A stretch of DNA of 57,130 nt from positions 1-57,130 of the forward strand of contig CALVKT010000041.1 in the NCBI GenBank assembly GCA_944333055.1. The letters are read 5' to 3'. This stretch comes from an uncultured Clostridia bacterium (GTDB lineage Bacteria > Bacillota > Clostridia > Christensenellales > Aristaeellaceae). The translations under genes were made by a program, and so were the position numbers. How positions within the stretch are numbered: position 1 is the first letter of the stretch; the number at the start of each line of letters is the position of its first letter. The notes under the pieces were generated by a model. It searched no databases. It was not told the DNA's origin and saw only the letters and a list, made by a program, of their open reading frames with translations. This document shows, one piece after another, positions 24,359-35,133 of the stretch.

Positions 24359-24661
24359 ATGGAGAAAAACAGGCTTTGGGGCCGGATCATCCGGCACCAC
24401 CGCATCGCGCGCCAGGAGACCGTCGCCATTGAAGACGGCGACGTGGAGGCGGCGTTTCTGGAGATCTGCCGCCGCTTTGACGTGCAGCGCCCGCTGCAAC
24501 TGCCCAAGCACACGCGGGAGTTCGAGCAATTCGGCCATACTTTCTACACCAGGGAGCACTTCACCGAAGCCGTCGATTTTGACAGGCTGGAGATCGAATT
24601 CCTCATGCCTGAGGGCGCAAAGAAGGCGGGCGGCCCGCGCAGCCCGCTGATGGACGCGTGA
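24359..24661 (+). CDS. Conserved hypothetical protein of Clostridia
   Basis: 100 residues. Pattern 'LWGRIIRHHRIARQETVAIED...LEICRRFDVQRPLQLPKHTREFEQFGHTFYTREHFTEAVDFDRLEIEFL' resembles a small family seen widely in Clostridia, with no known role. Soluble, no motifs. AAGGAGACAAAC precedes the ATG. The last codons overlap the GTG of gluQ by 4 nt (GTGA), so the two are translationally coupled. Confidence 0.75.
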   Translation: MEKNRLWGRIIRHHRIARQETVAIEDGDVEAAFLEICRRFDVQRPLQLPKHTREFEQFGHTFYTREHFTEAVDFDRLEIEFLMPEGAKKAGGPRSPLMDA

Positions 24662-25587
24662 GCGCGCCGGCCGTCGGGCGCTTTGCGCCCACGCCCAGCG
24701 GGCGGCTGCACCTGGGCAATCTGCTGTGCTGCCTGCTCGCGTATCTCTCCGCGCGCAGCCAGGGCGGGCGTTTTCTGCTGCGCATCGAGGACCTCGACGT
24801 GCCGCGCTGCCCGAAGCGCCTGAGCGACGCGTGCATCGAGGATCTGACGTTTCTGGGGTTTGACTGGGACGAGCCGCCGCTCTATCAGAGCGCGCGCACG
24901 GACGTCTATCAGGCGCACTTTGACCGCCTGCGCGAGATGGGGCTGGTCTATCCCTGTTTCTGCACGCGCGCGCAGCTGCACGCCGCGCAGGCCCCGAACC
25001 TGGGCGAGCGCGAGCCGGTCTACAACCGCGCCTGCGCCCATCTGACGCCCGCAGAGATCGCCGAGCGCTCGCGCACGCGACGCCCCGCCATGCGCCTGCG
25101 CGTGCCGGACGCGGAGGTCGCCTTCGAGGACGCGCACTTCGGCGCGATCCGTGAAAACCTCGCGCGCGACTGCGGCGACGTGATCATCCGCCGTTCGGAC
25201 GGGCTGTTCGGCTATCAGCTCGCCGTCGTCGTGGACGACGCGCTCAGCGGCGTCACCGAGGTCGTGCGCGGGCGCGACATCCTCGCCTCCACGCCCCGCC
25301 AGATCTACCTGCAAAGGACGCTGGGGTTTGATACGCCCGTCTACCGGCACATCCCGCTGCTCATGGACGCGCAGGGCCGCCGCCTGGCCAAGCGCGACCG
25401 CGACCTCGGCCTCCCGGCGCTGAGCCGGACGATGTCGCCCGAACAGATTCTGGGCATGCTGGCCTGCGCCGCCGGGATTCTGGACGAAAACCGGCCCGCG
25501 ACGCTCGATGAATTGACGAAGCGCTTCGATTGGCGGCGCGTGCCGCGCGACGACCTGCGCCTGCCCTGCACGCCAAAGCATGCTTAA
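24658..25587 (+). CDS. gluQ: Glutamyl-Q tRNA(Asp) synthetase
   Basis: 309 residues, the short GluRS-like enzyme that attaches glutamate to queuosine of tRNA(Asp) and lacks the anticodon-binding half. 'PTPSGRLHLGN' (11-21) is the HIGH motif and 'RRLAKRD' the KMSKS counterpart. C100, C102, Y122 and C126 match the GluQRS zinc site. GTG start at 24658 overlapping the previous stop. It implies that the organism has queuosine in its tRNA. A dispersed repeat starts at the stop codon. Confidence 0.92.
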   Translation: MSAPAVGRFAPTPSGRLHLGNLLCCLLAYLSARSQGGRFLLRIEDLDVPRCPKRLSDACIEDLTFLGFDWDEPPLYQSARTDVYQAHFDRLREMGLVYPCFCTRAQLHAAQAPNLGEREPVYNRACAHLTPAEIAERSRTRRPAMRLRVPDAEVAFEDAHFGAIRENLARDCGDVIIRRSDGLFGYQLAVVVDDALSGVTEVVRGRDILASTPRQIYLQRTLGFDTPVYRHIPLLMDAQGRRLAKRDRDLGLPALSRTMSPEQILGMLACAAGILDENRPATLDELTKRFDWRRVPRDDLRLPCTPKHA

Positions 25588-25785
25588 AGCCGCCGCGAAG
25601 CGAAGCGGGGGTGCAGGGGCATCATGCCCCTGCCGGGGCTTGGGGCGGCGCCCCAACGTTCCCCTGACGCCATGGCACAACGGGGAACGCCGGGCACCGC
25701 AAGGAGCAACAGAATGGTGCGACTATGCGAGTTCCCCGGCCCCTTGACCCCATGCGCGCTTCGCGGCGGTTTCAAGCCGGTCAGG
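25585..25785. repeat. Dispersed GC-rich palindromic repeat, copy 5 (most complete)
   Basis: About 190 bp between the gluQ and symporter stops, bounded by inverted ends: AAAGCCGCCGCGAAGCG (25585-25601) and CGCTTCGCGGCGGTTT (25758-25773). Inside are AGGGGCATCATGCCCCT and TTGGGGCGGCGCCCCAA hairpins. The inverted ends and repeated internal pieces resemble a MITE or BIME. No coding frame is supported. Confidence 0.8.
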
Positions 25786-27334
25786 CGCGATGCGCCACCT
25801 CGTCGAACTCCTGGCGAATCTGCGCGGAGGGCGCGGGCGTGAGCAGCGAGACGACCACGATCGCCAGCAGCGAGAACAGGAACGCCGGCAGCAGCTCGTA
25901 CACGTTCCACGCGCCGCCCAGCGGGCGCACGGCCAGCTTCCAGAAGAAGACCATGCCGCCGCCGCAGAGCATGCCGGCAATCGCGCCCGCGCGCGTCGTG
26001 CGCTTCCAGAAGAGGCTCATGAGCATCAGCGGGCCGAACGTCGCGCCGAAGCCCGCCCAGGCAAAGCTGACGATGGTGAAGATGACGCTGTCCTCGTCCA
26101 GCGCGATCACCATCGCAATCGCGGCGATCGTCAGCAGCGTGATGCGCGAGACGGTCAGCACCTGCTTGTCCGTCGCCTCCCTGCGCCACAGGCCCTGATA
26201 CAGGTTCTTGGCGAACGCAGAGGCCGCGATGAGCAGGTAGGAGTCCGACGAGCTGATCGTCGCCGCGAGGATGCCCGCCATCACAAAGCCGGCCAGCAGC
26301 GGCGGCAGCAGGTTCGTGGACAGCAGGATGAACACGTTCTCCGCGTCGGAGGCGGTCGTCAGCGCCGCGGGGAACAGCGCGCGGCCCATGACGCCGATGA
26401 ACACGGCGACCGACAGCGAGATGACCACCCACACCGTCGCGATGCGCCGGGAGCGCGTGAGTTCCTTCTCCTCGCGGATGGCCATGAAGCGCAGCAGCAC
26501 CTGCGGCATGCCGAAGTATCCCAGACCCCACGCCATGCACGAGACGATGCTCAGCAGCCCGTAGCGGCCCGGCTCGCCGAACTGCGGCACGCCGTCCACG
26601 ACCGCCTGCGCGCCGTTTTCCATCACGGGCGTGGCGATGCCGAAGAAGTCAAAGAAGCCGGGGATGGACTTCGCGTTTTCCACCACGGCGCCGATGCCGC
26701 CCGCCGCGCTCGTGCCCAGCACCATCACCACGCACAGCGCCACGATCATCACGATGGCCTGCATGAAGTCCGACGCGCTCTCCGCCAGGAAGCCGCCCAG
26801 CACGGTGTAGAGCAGCACGAACGCCGCGCCCACGATCATCATCGGCACATAGGGCATGCCAAAGAGCGTGGAGAAGAGCTTGCCGCATGTCACCAGACAG
26901 CTCGCCGCGTAGATCGTGAAGAACACGAGGATGAACACGGCGGCGATCGTCATGATCACCTTGCGCTCCTCGTGGAAGCGGTTGGAGAAGTACTCCGGCA
27001 GCGTGATGGCGTTGCCCGCGCGCTCGCTGTAGCGGCGCAGGCGCTTGGAGACGATCAGCCAGTTGAGGTACGTGCCCACCGCCAGGCCGATGGCCGTCCA
27101 GGCCGCGTCCGAGATGCCGCACCAGTAGGCGACGCCGGGCAGGCCCATGAGCAGCCAGCCGGACATGTCCGACGCCTCCGCGCTCATGGCGATCACCCAC
27201 GGGCCGAGCGTGCGCCCGCCCAGGAAGTAGGCGTCGGAGCTCTTGTTCGCACGCCGGGCAAAGGCCACGCCGATGCCGATGACCGCCGCCATGTAGAGAA
27301 TCATGGCCAACAGGATTTGCAGGGTATCGCTCAT
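25781..27334 (-). CDS. putP: Sodium:solute symporter, PutP-type (proline)
   Basis: 517 residues and about 13 membrane segments of the SSS family. PutP-like landmarks: 'SSDAYFLGGRTLGPWVIAMSAEASDMSGWLLMGLPG', 'ERAGNAITLPEYFSNRF', 'AWGLGYFGMPQVLLRFMAI', and 'GILAATISSSDSYLLIAASAFAKNLYQG', which includes Na+-site residues. Likely Na+/proline uptake; other amino acids are possible. ATG at 27334 follows AAGGTGAGATGCATC. TATAAT lies at 27373-27368. Monocistronic. Confidence 0.9.
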   Translation of the reverse strand: MSDTLQILLAMILYMAAVIGIGVAFARRANKSSDAYFLGGRTLGPWVIAMSAEASDMSGWLLMGLPGVAYWCGISDAAWTAIGLAVGTYLNWLIVSKRLRRYSERAGNAITLPEYFSNRFHEERKVIMTIAAVFILVFFTIYAASCLVTCGKLFSTLFGMPYVPMMIVGAAFVLLYTVLGGFLAESASDFMQAIVMIVALCVVMVLGTSAAGGIGAVVENAKSIPGFFDFFGIATPVMENGAQAVVDGVPQFGEPGRYGLLSIVSCMAWGLGYFGMPQVLLRFMAIREEKELTRSRRIATVWVVISLSVAVFIGVMGRALFPAALTTASDAENVFILLSTNLLPPLLAGFVMAGILAATISSSDSYLLIAASAFAKNLYQGLWRREATDKQVLTVSRITLLTIAAIAMVIALDEDSVIFTIVSFAWAGFGATFGPLMLMSLFWKRTTRAGAIAGMLCGGGMVFFWKLAVRPLGGAWNVYELLPAFLFSLLAIVVVSLLTPAPSAQIRQEFDEVAHRA

Positions 27335-27511
27335 GATGCATCTCACCTTATGCAGAAATATACAGCCATTATACTCCTTTTCCCCGGAAAAATCCACGAT
27401 ATTTGGGCGGCATATCGGCCATTCATGCAAATTATTGTGAAGAAAAGGGACGCCGGCGCGGGTTTTTGCCCGTTTCGGCGTCCTCAAATCGCATATGATA
27501 CGAACTCTTGA

Positions 27512-27647
27512 TGATAAACGGCCAATCGCCACACGCTCCGCTGCGGTTCCCGCCGCTTACGCCTGATCATGGAAGACGTGAGGGCTGCCGCCCTGAAACC
27601 GGGATTTCATCCCTCAGGCGCCCTTCTTCGCTTCGCGCCGTTTATCA
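27512..27647. repeat. Small inverted-repeat element overlapping the rlmI stop codon
   Basis: 136 bp bounded by perfect 11-bp inverted ends TGATAAACGGC (27512-27522) and GCCGTTTATCA (27637-27647). The interior has CGGGATTTCATCCC-like and CTTCTTCGCTTCGCGCC segments of the dispersed family. The right end contains the TGA stop (27647-27645) of the methyltransferase gene. Confidence 0.7.
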
Positions 27648-28829
27648 GTCGAGCATCTGCAGCCAGAGGCTCTTGAGATAGTGGCTCTCCGGATAGCCCG
27701 CCAGCACCGGGTGATCGATGTCCTGACGGCGCAGCGCGATCACGCGCACCTGCCTGTGCAGATCCTGCGCGGCGGAGAGCACGGTGTGCACGAACACGTC
27801 CTCCGGCATGTGGTAGGAGCAGCTGTGCGTGGCCAGCACGCCGCCCGCAGGCAGCAGGCGCATCGCGGAGAGCGCGATCTCCTTGTAGCCGCGGCAGGCG
27901 TTTTGCATGTTGGCGCGCGCCTTGGTGAAGGCGGGCGGATCGAGCACGACCACGTCGTAGCGCTGCTTTTCACGCACCTGCTCGCGCAGGAAGTCAAAGC
28001 AGTTGGCGCACACGGCCTGCACGCGCAGATCGTTGAGCGCGGCGTTGCGCGCGATGCGCGCCACGGCGCTCTCGCTGATGTCCACCGCCGTCACCTCGCG
28101 CGCGCCGGCCGCGGCCGCGTTGAGCGCGAAGCCGCCGATGTAGGAGAAGCAGTCCAGCACGCGCGCGTCCCGGCAGAACTGGCGCAGGAACAGGTGGTTG
28201 TCCTTCTGGTCGAGGAAGTAGCCGGTCTTCTGACCGCCCAGCACGTCCACGCACAGGCGGATGCCGTTCTCCTGAATGACCGTCTCCTCCGGCAGCGCGC
28301 CGTGGAGCACCTTCGCAAAGCAGGTCATGCCCTCCTTGAGGCGGATGGCGTCGTCGTTTTGCAGCAGCAGGCAGGCCGGCTGCTGGCAGGCGATGAGCGC
28401 GTCGGCGATCACCTGCGTATAGCGCTCCATGCCCAGGGAGAGCACCTGCAAGACGATCACGGAGCCGAAGCGGTCGGCGATGACGCCGGGCAGCCGGTCG
28501 GCCTCGCCGTAGATCAGGCGGCAGGAATCGGTGCCTTCGCGCCGCAGGACGAACCGGCGGTAATCGCAGGCGGCCCTGACGCGCGCGGCGATGAGCGCAT
28601 CCGTGACCGCCTCGTTGCGATGGGTGAGCAGGCGCACGGTGATCAGGCTGCGGCTGTTGTACACGCCCGTGCCCATGGCGCGCCCGCGGAAATCGACGAC
28701 GGAGACGAGCGCGCCGTCGGCGGGTTCGCCCTCCACGCGCTCGATCTCGTTGCCGTAGACCCACGGATGCCCCTGGAGCAGCTTCTTCTGGCGTCCGTTG
28801 ATCACGTGGACGACGGGCAGGTTCTCCAT
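27645..28829 (-). CDS. rlmI: Class I SAM-dependent rRNA (cytosine-C5) methyltransferase, RlmI-like
   Basis: 394 residues: N-terminal PUA domain ('VINGRQKKLLQGHPWVYGNEIERVEGEPADGALVSVVD'), a central EEHEE-like region, and a Rossmann methyltransferase with 'VLDCFSYIGGFALNAAAAGAREVTAVDIS' (SAM loop) and 'VVLDPPAFTK' (DPP motif). RlmI makes m5C1962 of 23S rRNA in E. coli; the same position is assumed here. The start directly follows the RNase J stop, so it is translated from the same mRNA. Confidence 0.9.
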   Translation of the reverse strand: MENLPVVHVINGRQKKLLQGHPWVYGNEIERVEGEPADGALVSVVDFRGRAMGTGVYNSRSLITVRLLTHRNEAVTDALIAARVRAACDYRRFVLRREGTDSCRLIYGEADRLPGVIADRFGSVIVLQVLSLGMERYTQVIADALIACQQPACLLLQNDDAIRLKEGMTCFAKVLHGALPEETVIQENGIRLCVDVLGGQKTGYFLDQKDNHLFLRQFCRDARVLDCFSYIGGFALNAAAAGAREVTAVDISESAVARIARNAALNDLRVQAVCANCFDFLREQVREKQRYDVVVLDPPAFTKARANMQNACRGYKEIALSAMRLLPAGGVLATHSCSYHMPEDVFVHTVLSAAQDLHRQVRVIALRRQDIDHPVLAGYPESHYLKSLWLQMLD

Positions 28830-30971
<2,142 letters not shown>

Positions 30972-31104
30972 GATGATTTCCTTTCTCAATACTGGGTCAT
31001 GCGATCTATCGGTGTCCTCGTTCCGCCGCCGGAGGTCATCCCGTGCGCCGGTTGATCTCTTTCCGCAGGCCGTGGCCGCCTGCGCAAAAATCCATAACGT
31101 TCTT

Positions 31105-31133
31105 ATTATACACAAAAAACGCTTCGTCCGCAA
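31105..31133 (-). promoter_or_regulatory. RNase J operon promoter
   Basis: TTGCGG (31133-31128), 17 bp, TATAAT (31110-31105). It implies a 5' leader of about 125 nt. Confidence 0.6.
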
Positions 31134-31183
31134 CCGATTTTCTCGACGATTCCCATCAAATGCGCGGTTCCTAGTCAATCTGC

Positions 31184-31212
31184 TTGATTTTATCCGCCGG
31201 TTATGTTATGTT
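31184..31212 (+). promoter_or_regulatory. Promoter of the LCP-XpaC operon
   Basis: TTGATT (31184-31189), 17 bp, TATGTT (31207-31212), divergent from the RNase J promoter. Confidence 0.5.
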
Positions 31213-31275
31213 TATTCCAGCATGCAGCCGGGGAGATTTCTCCGTCCCATATTCTATCCATGGAGGCCGACCGCT

Positions 31276-32199
31276 ATGAACCGCATTCGCGCATCGTTTG
31301 GAAAAATCCGCGACTTTCTGCGCGCCCATCGCGCCGCGCGCATCATCTGCATGGTGCTCGGCGCGCTGCTGGCGCTCTGGCTGGCCGTCTTCCTGCTCTT
31401 GCATCCGCACGGCACGCAGTCCTTCCTGATCATCGGCATGGACAACTACGGTTCCCTCAATGAGACAGGCCGCAGCGACGTGATGATGCTCGTGCAGGTG
31501 GACTTCACCCGCGCCAAGCTCTCCGCCGTCACGTTCGCCCGCGACATGTTCGTGGAAAACGAGCACGGCAAGCTCAGCAAGATCAACACCATCGTGCGCA
31601 ATCAGGACGAGCAGGCGCTGTGCGAGGCCATCGAGCGCAATTTCGGCGTGGCCATCGACGGCTGGTTCCGGGTGAATTTCACCACCGTCGTGGAACTGGT
31701 GGACGCCATCGGCGGGGCCGAGGTGGAGCTGACCGCCGAGGAGGCGTGGTATCTGGCGCAGCAGGGGCTGGATGTCTACCCGGAAAACCCGCTTGCCGAG
31801 GGCAAGTGCCGCCTCAACGGCGCGCAGGCGCTCGCCTACGCGCGCTGCCGGAAGCTGGACAACGACCTGGGCCGCGGCGAGCGCCAGAGCAAGCTGCTCG
31901 CCGCCATGGTCGAGCAGACCCGCCGCATGACCGCCGCGAACGTCGCCGCCGTGTTCTCCTCGCTCAAGCACGCATGGCAGTCCTCGTATACCGCGAGCGA
32001 GCAGGTCGGCCTCGTGTTCAAGGCGCTGTGGCTGCGCGGTGCGGATGTGGCGCGCGTCTCCGTGCCCTTTGAGGGGTACTGGCGCTACGGCAATGCGGGC
32101 AGCGCCAGCGGCATCGTCGCCGACCTGCCGGAAAACCGCCGTCTTCTGCTTGAAGCGCTGGGCCTGCCCGATCCCGACGCGGCCGCAGAAGACGAATAA
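31276..32199 (+). CDS. LytR-CpsA-Psr (LCP) family protein
   Basis: 307 residues with an N-terminal membrane anchor (about 22-43) and an extracytoplasmic LCP domain: 'FLIIGMDNYGSLNETGRSDVMMLVQVDFTRAKLSAVTFARDMFV', 'KINTIVRNQDEQALCEAIERNFGVAIDGWFRVNFTTVVELVDAIGGAEVEL', and 'AYARCRKLDNDLGRGERQ'. The conserved Arg and Asp residues of the pyrophosphate site are visible. LCP enzymes transfer polyprenyl-linked glycopolymers to peptidoglycan. ATG at 31276 with GGAGG 9 nt upstream. It could attach the polymer built by the GT-C proteins of this window (inference). The XpaC-like gene follows after 23 nt. Confidence 0.92.
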   Translation: MNRIRASFGKIRDFLRAHRAARIICMVLGALLALWLAVFLLLHPHGTQSFLIIGMDNYGSLNETGRSDVMMLVQVDFTRAKLSAVTFARDMFVENEHGKLSKINTIVRNQDEQALCEAIERNFGVAIDGWFRVNFTTVVELVDAIGGAEVELTAEEAWYLAQQGLDVYPENPLAEGKCRLNGAQALAYARCRKLDNDLGRGERQSKLLAAMVEQTRRMTAANVAAVFSSLKHAWQSSYTASEQVGLVFKALWLRGADVARVSVPFEGYWRYGNAGSASGIVADLPENRRLLLEALGLPDPDAAAEDE

Positions 32200-32222
32200 C
32201 CGCCGAAAGGAGTGTCCTCCTC

Positions 32223-32954
32223 ATGAACGCAAAGCGCGTGCTCAGAACGCTGAATTATCTGCCCCGCTGGGCGTGGTATCTGCTCTCGCTCCTCGCCGGC
32301 AATCTGGTCGGCATACTCGCCGTCTATCTGGTCTTCCACGCGCTGGAAAAGATGGCGAAGGATCAGGACGCGGAGGACAATATCGACGCGGACTACACCG
32401 TCACCTCCGACGAGGAGACCGAGCGCCGCTGGCAGCGGACGGAGGCATCCGCCGCGCACGCCCAGGCGCAGCCCGCGTCCGAGGAGGGGGCCGAGGACGT
32501 GGCTGCCCTCGTGCGCAGCGGCGAGGCGGCCATGCGCCGCATCCGCCAGGCCAACGACATCATCGCCGACGAGGCGCTCTCCGCGCACATCGATTCCATC
32601 GAGAGCAGCTGCGCGCAGATCCTCGCCATCCTCCGCCAGCGTCCGCAGCTGCTGCCCCAGCTGCGCACATTCCTGCGCTACTATCTGCCCACGACGCTGC
32701 GCCTGCTGGAAGCGCGCGCGAAGCTGGAAAACACCGCCAGCACGCCCAAGGCGCAGGCGGTGCGCGCGCGCATCTCCGAGGCCATCGCCCAGATCGACGG
32801 CGCGTTTGCCAAGCAGGTGGAAGCGCTGGACGAGTATCGCTTTCTCGACCTGGAGAGCGAGATGGACGTGCTGCGCGACATGCTCAAGGCCGACGGCCTG
32901 ATCGACGAGACGCCGGACGACGACCCGTTCGCCGCCGTGCTGGGCGGACATTGA
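32223..32954 (+). CDS. XpaC-like (5-bromo-4-chloroindolyl phosphate hydrolysis) family membrane protein
   Basis: 243 residues: one membrane span (WAWYLLSLLAGNLVGILAVYLVF, residues about 17-39), an acidic linker, then a helical domain with 'LLPQLRTFLRYYLPTTLRLLEARAKLENTASTPKAQAVRARISEAIAQIDGAFAKQVEALDEYRFLDLESEMDVLRDML'. The 'YYLPTTLRLLE' core is the hallmark of PF10112 (XpaC). The name comes from a phenotype; the true role is unknown. AAAGGAGTGTCCTCCTC precedes the ATG. Cotranscribed with the LCP gene and ends at a bidirectional terminator. Confidence 0.85.
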   Translation: MNAKRVLRTLNYLPRWAWYLLSLLAGNLVGILAVYLVFHALEKMAKDQDAEDNIDADYTVTSDEETERRWQRTEASAAHAQAQPASEEGAEDVAALVRSGEAAMRRIRQANDIIADEALSAHIDSIESSCAQILAILRQRPQLLPQLRTFLRYYLPTTLRLLEARAKLENTASTPKAQAVRARISEAIAQIDGAFAKQVEALDEYRFLDLESEMDVLRDMLKADGLIDETPDDDPFAAVLGGH

Positions 32955-32970
32955 AGGCCGGTATACGACA

Positions 32971-33008
32971 AAAACGCTGATGCGGCGAATGTGCCGCACC
33001 AGCGTTTT
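32971..33008. terminator. Bidirectional terminator between the XpaC-like gene and the flavin reductase
   Basis: AAAACGCTGATGCGGC (32971-32986) and GCCGCACCAGCGTTTT (32993-33008), one mismatch, with A/T runs on both flanks. Confidence 0.85.
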
Positions 33009-33021
33009 GTGCTTTGTGCCT

Positions 33022-34956
33022 TTACTTGACCAGCGCCAGCGCGGCCTTCACGGCCTCCTTGAGCGCGTTGGAGGTCACGGTCGCGCCGGAGATCGAGTCA
33101 ATCGCGTCGATCTGTTCGGCAGTGGAGCAGCCCACGAATTGGGCCGGCAGCGCATCGGTCGCCAGCGTGCCGATGCCGGCGGTCTCGTAGTGTTCGAGCA
33201 CCTCGACGTTCCCGATCTTGTCGCCGTCCATGGTCACGCGCGTCACCACGTCGCCCATCAGGCCCTTGCCCACGCCGATGTACTGGTTTTCGCCCGTCTC
33301 ATACGTCTTGACCAGACCCACGTCGGTATCCATGCCCAGCGTCAGCGGGCTGCTCTCCACCTTGGGCGCCTTGGTGTAAGCCGGCAGCGCTTCCTTGGCC
33401 GCCGCAGCGTTCTTGCCCGCGATCTCGCCGAAGATGAAGCACTCCGCCACGTTGGTGCCGCCCTGATACATGCACACGGTGACGCCGCCCATCTCGCCCG
33501 CGGAGTACAGGTGCGGAATCGCATTGCCGGCCGTATCGAGCACCTCGGCGTTCTGGTTGCGCTTGGGGCCGCCCTGCGTGTTGAGCAGGCCCTGATACAT
33601 ATATTTGGCGTAGTATTTCTTGCCGTCAAAGGCGCGCATGTGCTGCGCCTCGCGATGGCAGACCGGGTCCACGCCGGAGGCGGCATAGCCGTTGTAGGCT
33701 TCGATGGTCGCCTTGAGCACGTCCGGCTTGCAGCCAATGCCTTCAGCCAGCGCCTCAATGGTATCAAACGCGAGCAGGCTCGCCTTTTCTGCCTCAGGGA
33801 TGAGCTCCTGCTCATCGATAAGCGCCTTCTGCGTCTCGTCGAAGATCAGCCAGGTATGCTCCGGGAACTTCGGGTTTTCCCAAATGCCGTTTTCATACAT
33901 GTGGCCATGGCGCACGACTTCGGATTCGTTGAGGAAGCGATAGCCGTCGGTGCCCACGAGGATGGACGCACCGGTGTTGAGCGCATTCTGCACGAGCGTG
34001 GAGAGCCATGCGCACGAACCCGTGCCCGGCTCGCACGGCCACGTGGTGCCGCCCAGACCGAAGAGGCCCTCGTAGGCGTTCATGTGCCAGAGCTGCGCGC
34101 CGACATTCTGGCACATCAAGATGCCGTCGCCGGTGTTGTACTGGCCGCCGCGCGCACCGTAGTGGATGACGTTGAGGTACTGCTGCACCATGTCCTTGTT
34201 GCACTCAAAGCCGCCGGTCGCGACGACCACGCCATTGAGCGCGCGCACGAGGCGCGTCTCACCCTTGCGGGAAACCTTCACGCCAATGATCGTCCCGGTT
34301 TCCGGCTCCTGAATGAGCTCCAACGCCGGGGTCTCATACCAGATGTCCACGCGATCGGTGTATGTCATCATGGTGTTGTAGACAGCGTCGTAGATGCGGG
34401 TGCCGCCCTTCATGTTGGTGGAGATCAGCGAAACCTTGTCGCTCCCCTCAAACTCCGGATACTCAGGGCTCATGTGCCCCACCGCCGGCAGGCCTGTCAC
34501 GGACAGGAAGCCGCTGTCGTCGCCGGCATAGAAGCGATTCCTGACCGTGTCCCACATGCCCGTCACGCCTTGGACGATGGTTTCAACCATCTCTTCCTCG
34601 ATCTGGCGTCCGCCGGAGAGCTTCTTGTAATACTTGAGCGTGGCGTCATAATCGCCGTTGCCATAGGCAAAGAACTGACCGCAAACCTTCGAGTTGCCGC
34701 CGGAAAGCGCCTCGTTCATCTTCTCGCAGATGACGACGCTCGCGCCCGCGTCCGCCGCCGTCATCGCGGCGGTCATGCCCGCAAAGCCCATGCCCAGCAC
34801 GACCACGTCGTACTGCGCGTCCCACTTGATGGTGTCCGCATAGGTATACGCCTCCTCGGCGGTCGCCTTCGACGGCACGCCCATGACCGTCATGCCGGCC
34901 ATCGCGCCCACGGCCATGCCGCCCTTGAGGAAGATGCGGCGGGAGATATCCTTCAT
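33022..34956 (-). CDS. Tat-exported FAD-dependent reductase with C-terminal FMN-binding domain
   Basis: 644 residues. A Tat signal (ISRRIFLKGG, residues 4-13) is followed by a fumarate-reductase-type flavoprotein: 'VVVLGMGFAGMTAAMTAADAGASVVICEK' (FAD, about 50-79), 'SGGNSKVCGQ', and 'GGVTVCMYQGGTNVAECFIFGEIAG'. An FMN_bind domain from about 545 ends in SGATVTS (623-629), where ApbE attaches FMN covalently to Thr. Relatives reduce fumarate, urocanate, cinnamates or methacrylate as electron acceptors; the substrate here is not predictable. FMN domain at the C-terminus, reverse of many family members. Divergent AraC gene is the likely regulator. Confidence 0.88.
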   Translation of the reverse strand: MKDISRRIFLKGGMAVGAMAGMTVMGVPSKATAEEAYTYADTIKWDAQYDVVVLGMGFAGMTAAMTAADAGASVVICEKMNEALSGGNSKVCGQFFAYGNGDYDATLKYYKKLSGGRQIEEEMVETIVQGVTGMWDTVRNRFYAGDDSGFLSVTGLPAVGHMSPEYPEFEGSDKVSLISTNMKGGTRIYDAVYNTMMTYTDRVDIWYETPALELIQEPETGTIIGVKVSRKGETRLVRALNGVVVATGGFECNKDMVQQYLNVIHYGARGGQYNTGDGILMCQNVGAQLWHMNAYEGLFGLGGTTWPCEPGTGSCAWLSTLVQNALNTGASILVGTDGYRFLNESEVVRHGHMYENGIWENPKFPEHTWLIFDETQKALIDEQELIPEAEKASLLAFDTIEALAEGIGCKPDVLKATIEAYNGYAASGVDPVCHREAQHMRAFDGKKYYAKYMYQGLLNTQGGPKRNQNAEVLDTAGNAIPHLYSAGEMGGVTVCMYQGGTNVAECFIFGEIAGKNAAAAKEALPAYTKAPKVESSPLTLGMDTDVGLVKTYETGENQYIGVGKGLMGDVVTRVTMDGDKIGNVEVLEHYETAGIGTLATDALPAQFVGCSTAEQIDAIDSISGATVTSNALKEAVKAALALVK

Positions 34957-35133
34957 ATGCTGTCATCCTTTCTTTCCGGCGCTCGCGCGCCCTTTGGCAA
35001 TATTCTAACTCACACATCCGTATGCGCCTACGACCAAATTCTTTGCCTTTGCAAACATTTCGGCCATCTTTTCTTTTTCTTTTCGAGCTGTTATAATGAT
35101 GCCATCCCGTCCGGCCGAAAAGGAGGAACGCGC

